A DNA stretch of 64,000 nt from Nereida sp965655635. GTDB taxonomy: Bacteria > Pseudomonadota > Alphaproteobacteria > Rhodobacterales > Rhodobacteraceae. Below are positions 62,391 to 64,000 of this stretch, in pieces. Every line of letters starts with the position of its first letter. Position 1 is the first letter of the stretch. The notes below the pieces were generated by a model that worked only from the letters and a program-made list of their open reading frames with translations, did no database searches and was not told the DNA's origin. The DNA is taken from contig NZ_CBFHHE010000001.1 of NCBI RefSeq assembly GCF_965655635.1, positions 1 through 64,000 on the forward strand. Reading direction: 5' to 3'. Position numbers and translations under genes: made by a program.

Positions 62391-63188
62391 ACACTTGCGG
62401 ATGACACTACAATTCCAGTGCCTTCACGGGTCAACGACAGACCAGCAAACTACTGGGTGCCGTCTGTTAGTGCGAACCCACAAGATGAAACTCTCAAAGT
62501 AATCGTTCTGATGACCGACGGTGTGAATACCACCCAATACGGGAAAACAACGGAAAACCAGTATCCCTACATCAACTTCAAAAACAGCCCAGCACCGGTT
62601 TGGCGCTTCAAAAACTGGTCGACACATGAAGGTAAGCGTCACGATCGCTGGAGCGTGAATCGCAATATGGAATGGTATGATCAGTATTTGGTCTACGTGC
62701 CCGGCAATAGCTGGTCCAACCGCTGGTACCGCCCAGGCGACCCTAACACGTCTTGGGATGATCAACGGTACAGCACCAGCGAAATCCCATGGGACGGTGT
62801 TGCGCAGATGGACTGGGTTGACCTGCTTGATGATTTCCATGTGGATTACATGGCCGAATTTTTCTGGGACAAAGCTGAACGGTACTACCACAGCTACTAC
62901 GGTTGGAGCACCCGCGAAGATCCTATGGAGGACAAGCTAAAGGCATCCATGGTTACCCAAACGAATTGGTGGCAAGCAAATACAAACTTGTCCGAGATCT
63001 GTGCCGCAGCCCGCGCGAAAGGCATCCTAATTTACGCGATCGGCTTTGAAGTAGACACTGGGGAAGGCCCAATGCGTGACTGCGCAACGGAAGGGGATGC
63101 CTATTACTTTGACGTTTCAGGACGCGAGATCAGCACCGCTTTCGCAGCCATCGCAAACCACATCAACCAGTTGCGCTTGGTGAAGTAG
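62388..63188 (+). pseudogene. TadG-like pilus protein (von Willebrand A type), 5'-truncated
   Basis: The frame is open from 62304, but up to about 62387 it is antisense to the dehydrogenase. From there it encodes LADDTTIPVPSRVNDRPANYW, VIVLMTDGVNTTQYG (a vWA strand), a Trp/Tyr/Asp-rich insertion and the C-terminal ICAAARAKGILIYAIGFEV, then AFAAIANHINQLRLVK, as in Rhodobacterales TadG-like proteins. The N-terminal membrane anchor and the MIDAS start of the vWA domain are missing. It is followed without a gap by tadE-like genes, as in Tad/Flp pilus loci. The gene ends in TAG at 63188. Confidence 0.8.
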
Positions 63189-63724
63189 ATGTTGGGCCGC
63201 CGCGCATTTAGCCGCATCATCCAATTTTGGCGCGACGAAGACGGCGTGTCTTCGATTGAGTTCGTGATCCTTTATCCTTTGTTCTACTGGATGTTGTTCA
63301 TGGGCGTTGAACTTGGTGTGATGCAAGCACGTCAAGCAATGTTGGGAATGGCGCTCGACAGGACAGTGCGCCACGTGCGCCTCAACACGATTGCGCCCCC
63401 TCCTATCAAGATTTGCGGGATGTCATGTGTGCCGAGGCCACTTTTCTAAATAATTGCTCAAACAGCCTTAGGCTTGAAATGGTACGCCGCGACACGCGCG
63501 TGAGCGTGACCCTGAACGCGCCCCAATGCCATGATGAACCAAGTGAAGTGAACCCTGCCGGACCATTTTTATCGGGCGGACAGAATGAATTAATGTTCCT
63601 GCGGGTTTGCGTGCTGCAGCCACCTTTGCTGCCAACCATCGGCTTAAACCCGTATCTGCCCACAACCGAAACAGGTGAATACCGTCTTGTTGCCATCACC
63701 TCTTATGTGACGGAGCCCGCGTGA
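63189..63724 (+). pseudogene. TadE-like pilus assembly protein with a -1 frameshift
   Basis: The frame from ATG 63189 gives a short basic start, RDEDGVSSIEFVILYPLFYWMLFMGVELGVM (the TadE-type hydrophobic segment) and VRHVRLNTIAP, then runs out of family resemblance and stops near 63449. The next frame continues as SYQDLRDVMCAEATFLNNCSNSLRLEM to TGA 63724. Adding one C to the CCCCC run at 63396-63400 restores one chain of about 178 residues with the usual cysteine pair. The next gene starts on the stop codon (TGATG). Confidence 0.8.
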
Positions 63725-64000
63725 TGCGCCGTTTCCATCCGCCTTCGTTGAGCCTCTTCAACGCCCGCATCAGAGCCTTCCGCGATGACACAGGAGGCAC
63801 GCTTGCCATTGAAACCGTGCTGGTTTTTCCGCTGTTGTTTTGGAGCTTTATGGCAATGGCTACGTTCTTTGAGGCATTCCGGACAAACGCGCAAAACACG
63901 AAGGCAAGCTACGTGGTGGCCGATGTGATCAGCCGCGAACTGGGCACCATTACCCCGACATTTATGACCAGCATGAAACAAACCGCACAGTATATGACGC
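63724..64000 (+). CDS. TadE/TadG-like pilus protein, N-terminal part (cut by window edge)
   Basis: The first 92 codons are visible. A basic N-terminus and FRDDTGGTLAIETVLVFPLLFWSFMAMATFFEAFR form the TadE-type membrane segment with the glutamate after it, and an extracytoplasmic part begins. It overlaps the preceding tadE-like gene by one base. It is probably a third minor pilin-like subunit of the Tad locus. The rest lies beyond the window. Confidence 0.82.
   Translation, partial: MRRFHPPSLSLFNARIRAFRDDTGGTLAIETVLVFPLLFWSFMAMATFFEAFRTNAQNTKASYVVADVISRELGTITPTFMTSMKQTAQYMT

Noticed and set aside
1..64000. CRISPR arrays, prophage, insertion sequences or toxin-antitoxin systems.
   Set aside because: No regularly spaced repeats, transposase, integrase, phage structural gene or recognisable toxin-antitoxin pair was found on either strand.

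Overview
The window is chromosomal DNA from an alphaproteobacterium of the order Rhodobacterales, most likely the Roseobacter group. This rests on gene content and order: an mraZ-rsmH-ftsL division cluster preceded by a long leader with its own terminator, a hisB-hisH / hisA-hisF-hisE arrangement, a Suv3-like helicase-S4 protein-FdxA-CarD block, nrdR-rib-nusB genes, dnaG next to rpoD, and a tRNA-His without the G-1 base, as is typical of alphaproteobacteria. Base composition looks moderate, roughly mid-50s percent G+C by eye and not computed. No prophage, insertion sequence, transposase or CRISPR array was seen. Most of the window is core genome.

Layout. 0-3.4 kb: start of the division and cell wall (dcw) cluster and the Fe-S carrier Mrp, all on the minus strand, with a probable UpsM-type leader small RNA before mraZ. 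3.6-4.0 kb: a DUF1127 protein followed by a cuckoo (CcsR-type) small RNA with two C/U-rich loops. 4-11.2 kb: two LysE-type exporters, UvrD/PcrA helicase and pyruvate carboxylase. 11.4-15.6 kb: tRNA-Gly and histidine genes hisBH and hisAFE, separated by an inverted DUF2147 gene. 15.7-20.5 kb: a YHS-domain protein, an interrupted zinc-ribbon gene, rlmB, tRNA-Tyr and a two-gene glycosyltransferase unit of unknown product. 20.5-29.2 kb: metY, a SIMPL protein, a large single-span protein that may be pilus or secretion related, a Kef-type antiporter, and cobT/cobS. 29.2-34.2 kb: CarD, FdxA, an S4 protein, a Suv3-like helicase and a TPR protein. 34.3-42.5 kb: an SCP2 protein, a lysophospholipase-like hydrolase, an HpcH/HpaI aldolase, a DNA repair exonuclease and ATP-dependent ligase, PepF, and two genes of four-carbon acid sugar catabolism. 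42.6-48.5 kb: rpoH, rluD, tRNA-His, an asparagine-synthase-like protein, an interrupted mmcB, and nusB. 48.5-57 kb: riboflavin genes ribH-ribB-ribE and ribD-nrdR on the minus strand, with the capsule export and linker genes kpsS, wza/kpsD-like and kpsC on the plus strand between ribE and ribD. 57-61.4 kb: rpoD and dnaG. 61.5-64 kb: a 5'-truncated glutamate dehydrogenase-type gene abutting a 5'-truncated TadG-like gene, then TadE-like pilus genes.

The most notable local property is the number of damaged genes. Two genes carry an in-frame TAG (zinc-ribbon protein at 16.5 kb, mmcB at 47.4 kb). Two carry a -1 frameshift in a homopolymer (kpsC at 53.8 kb, tadE at 63.4 kb). At 62.39 kb two divergent genes have both lost their 5' ends. 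This could be genuine gene decay or assembly error, and read data are needed to tell. TAG is also the normal terminator of several intact genes here, so general amber recoding is unlikely.
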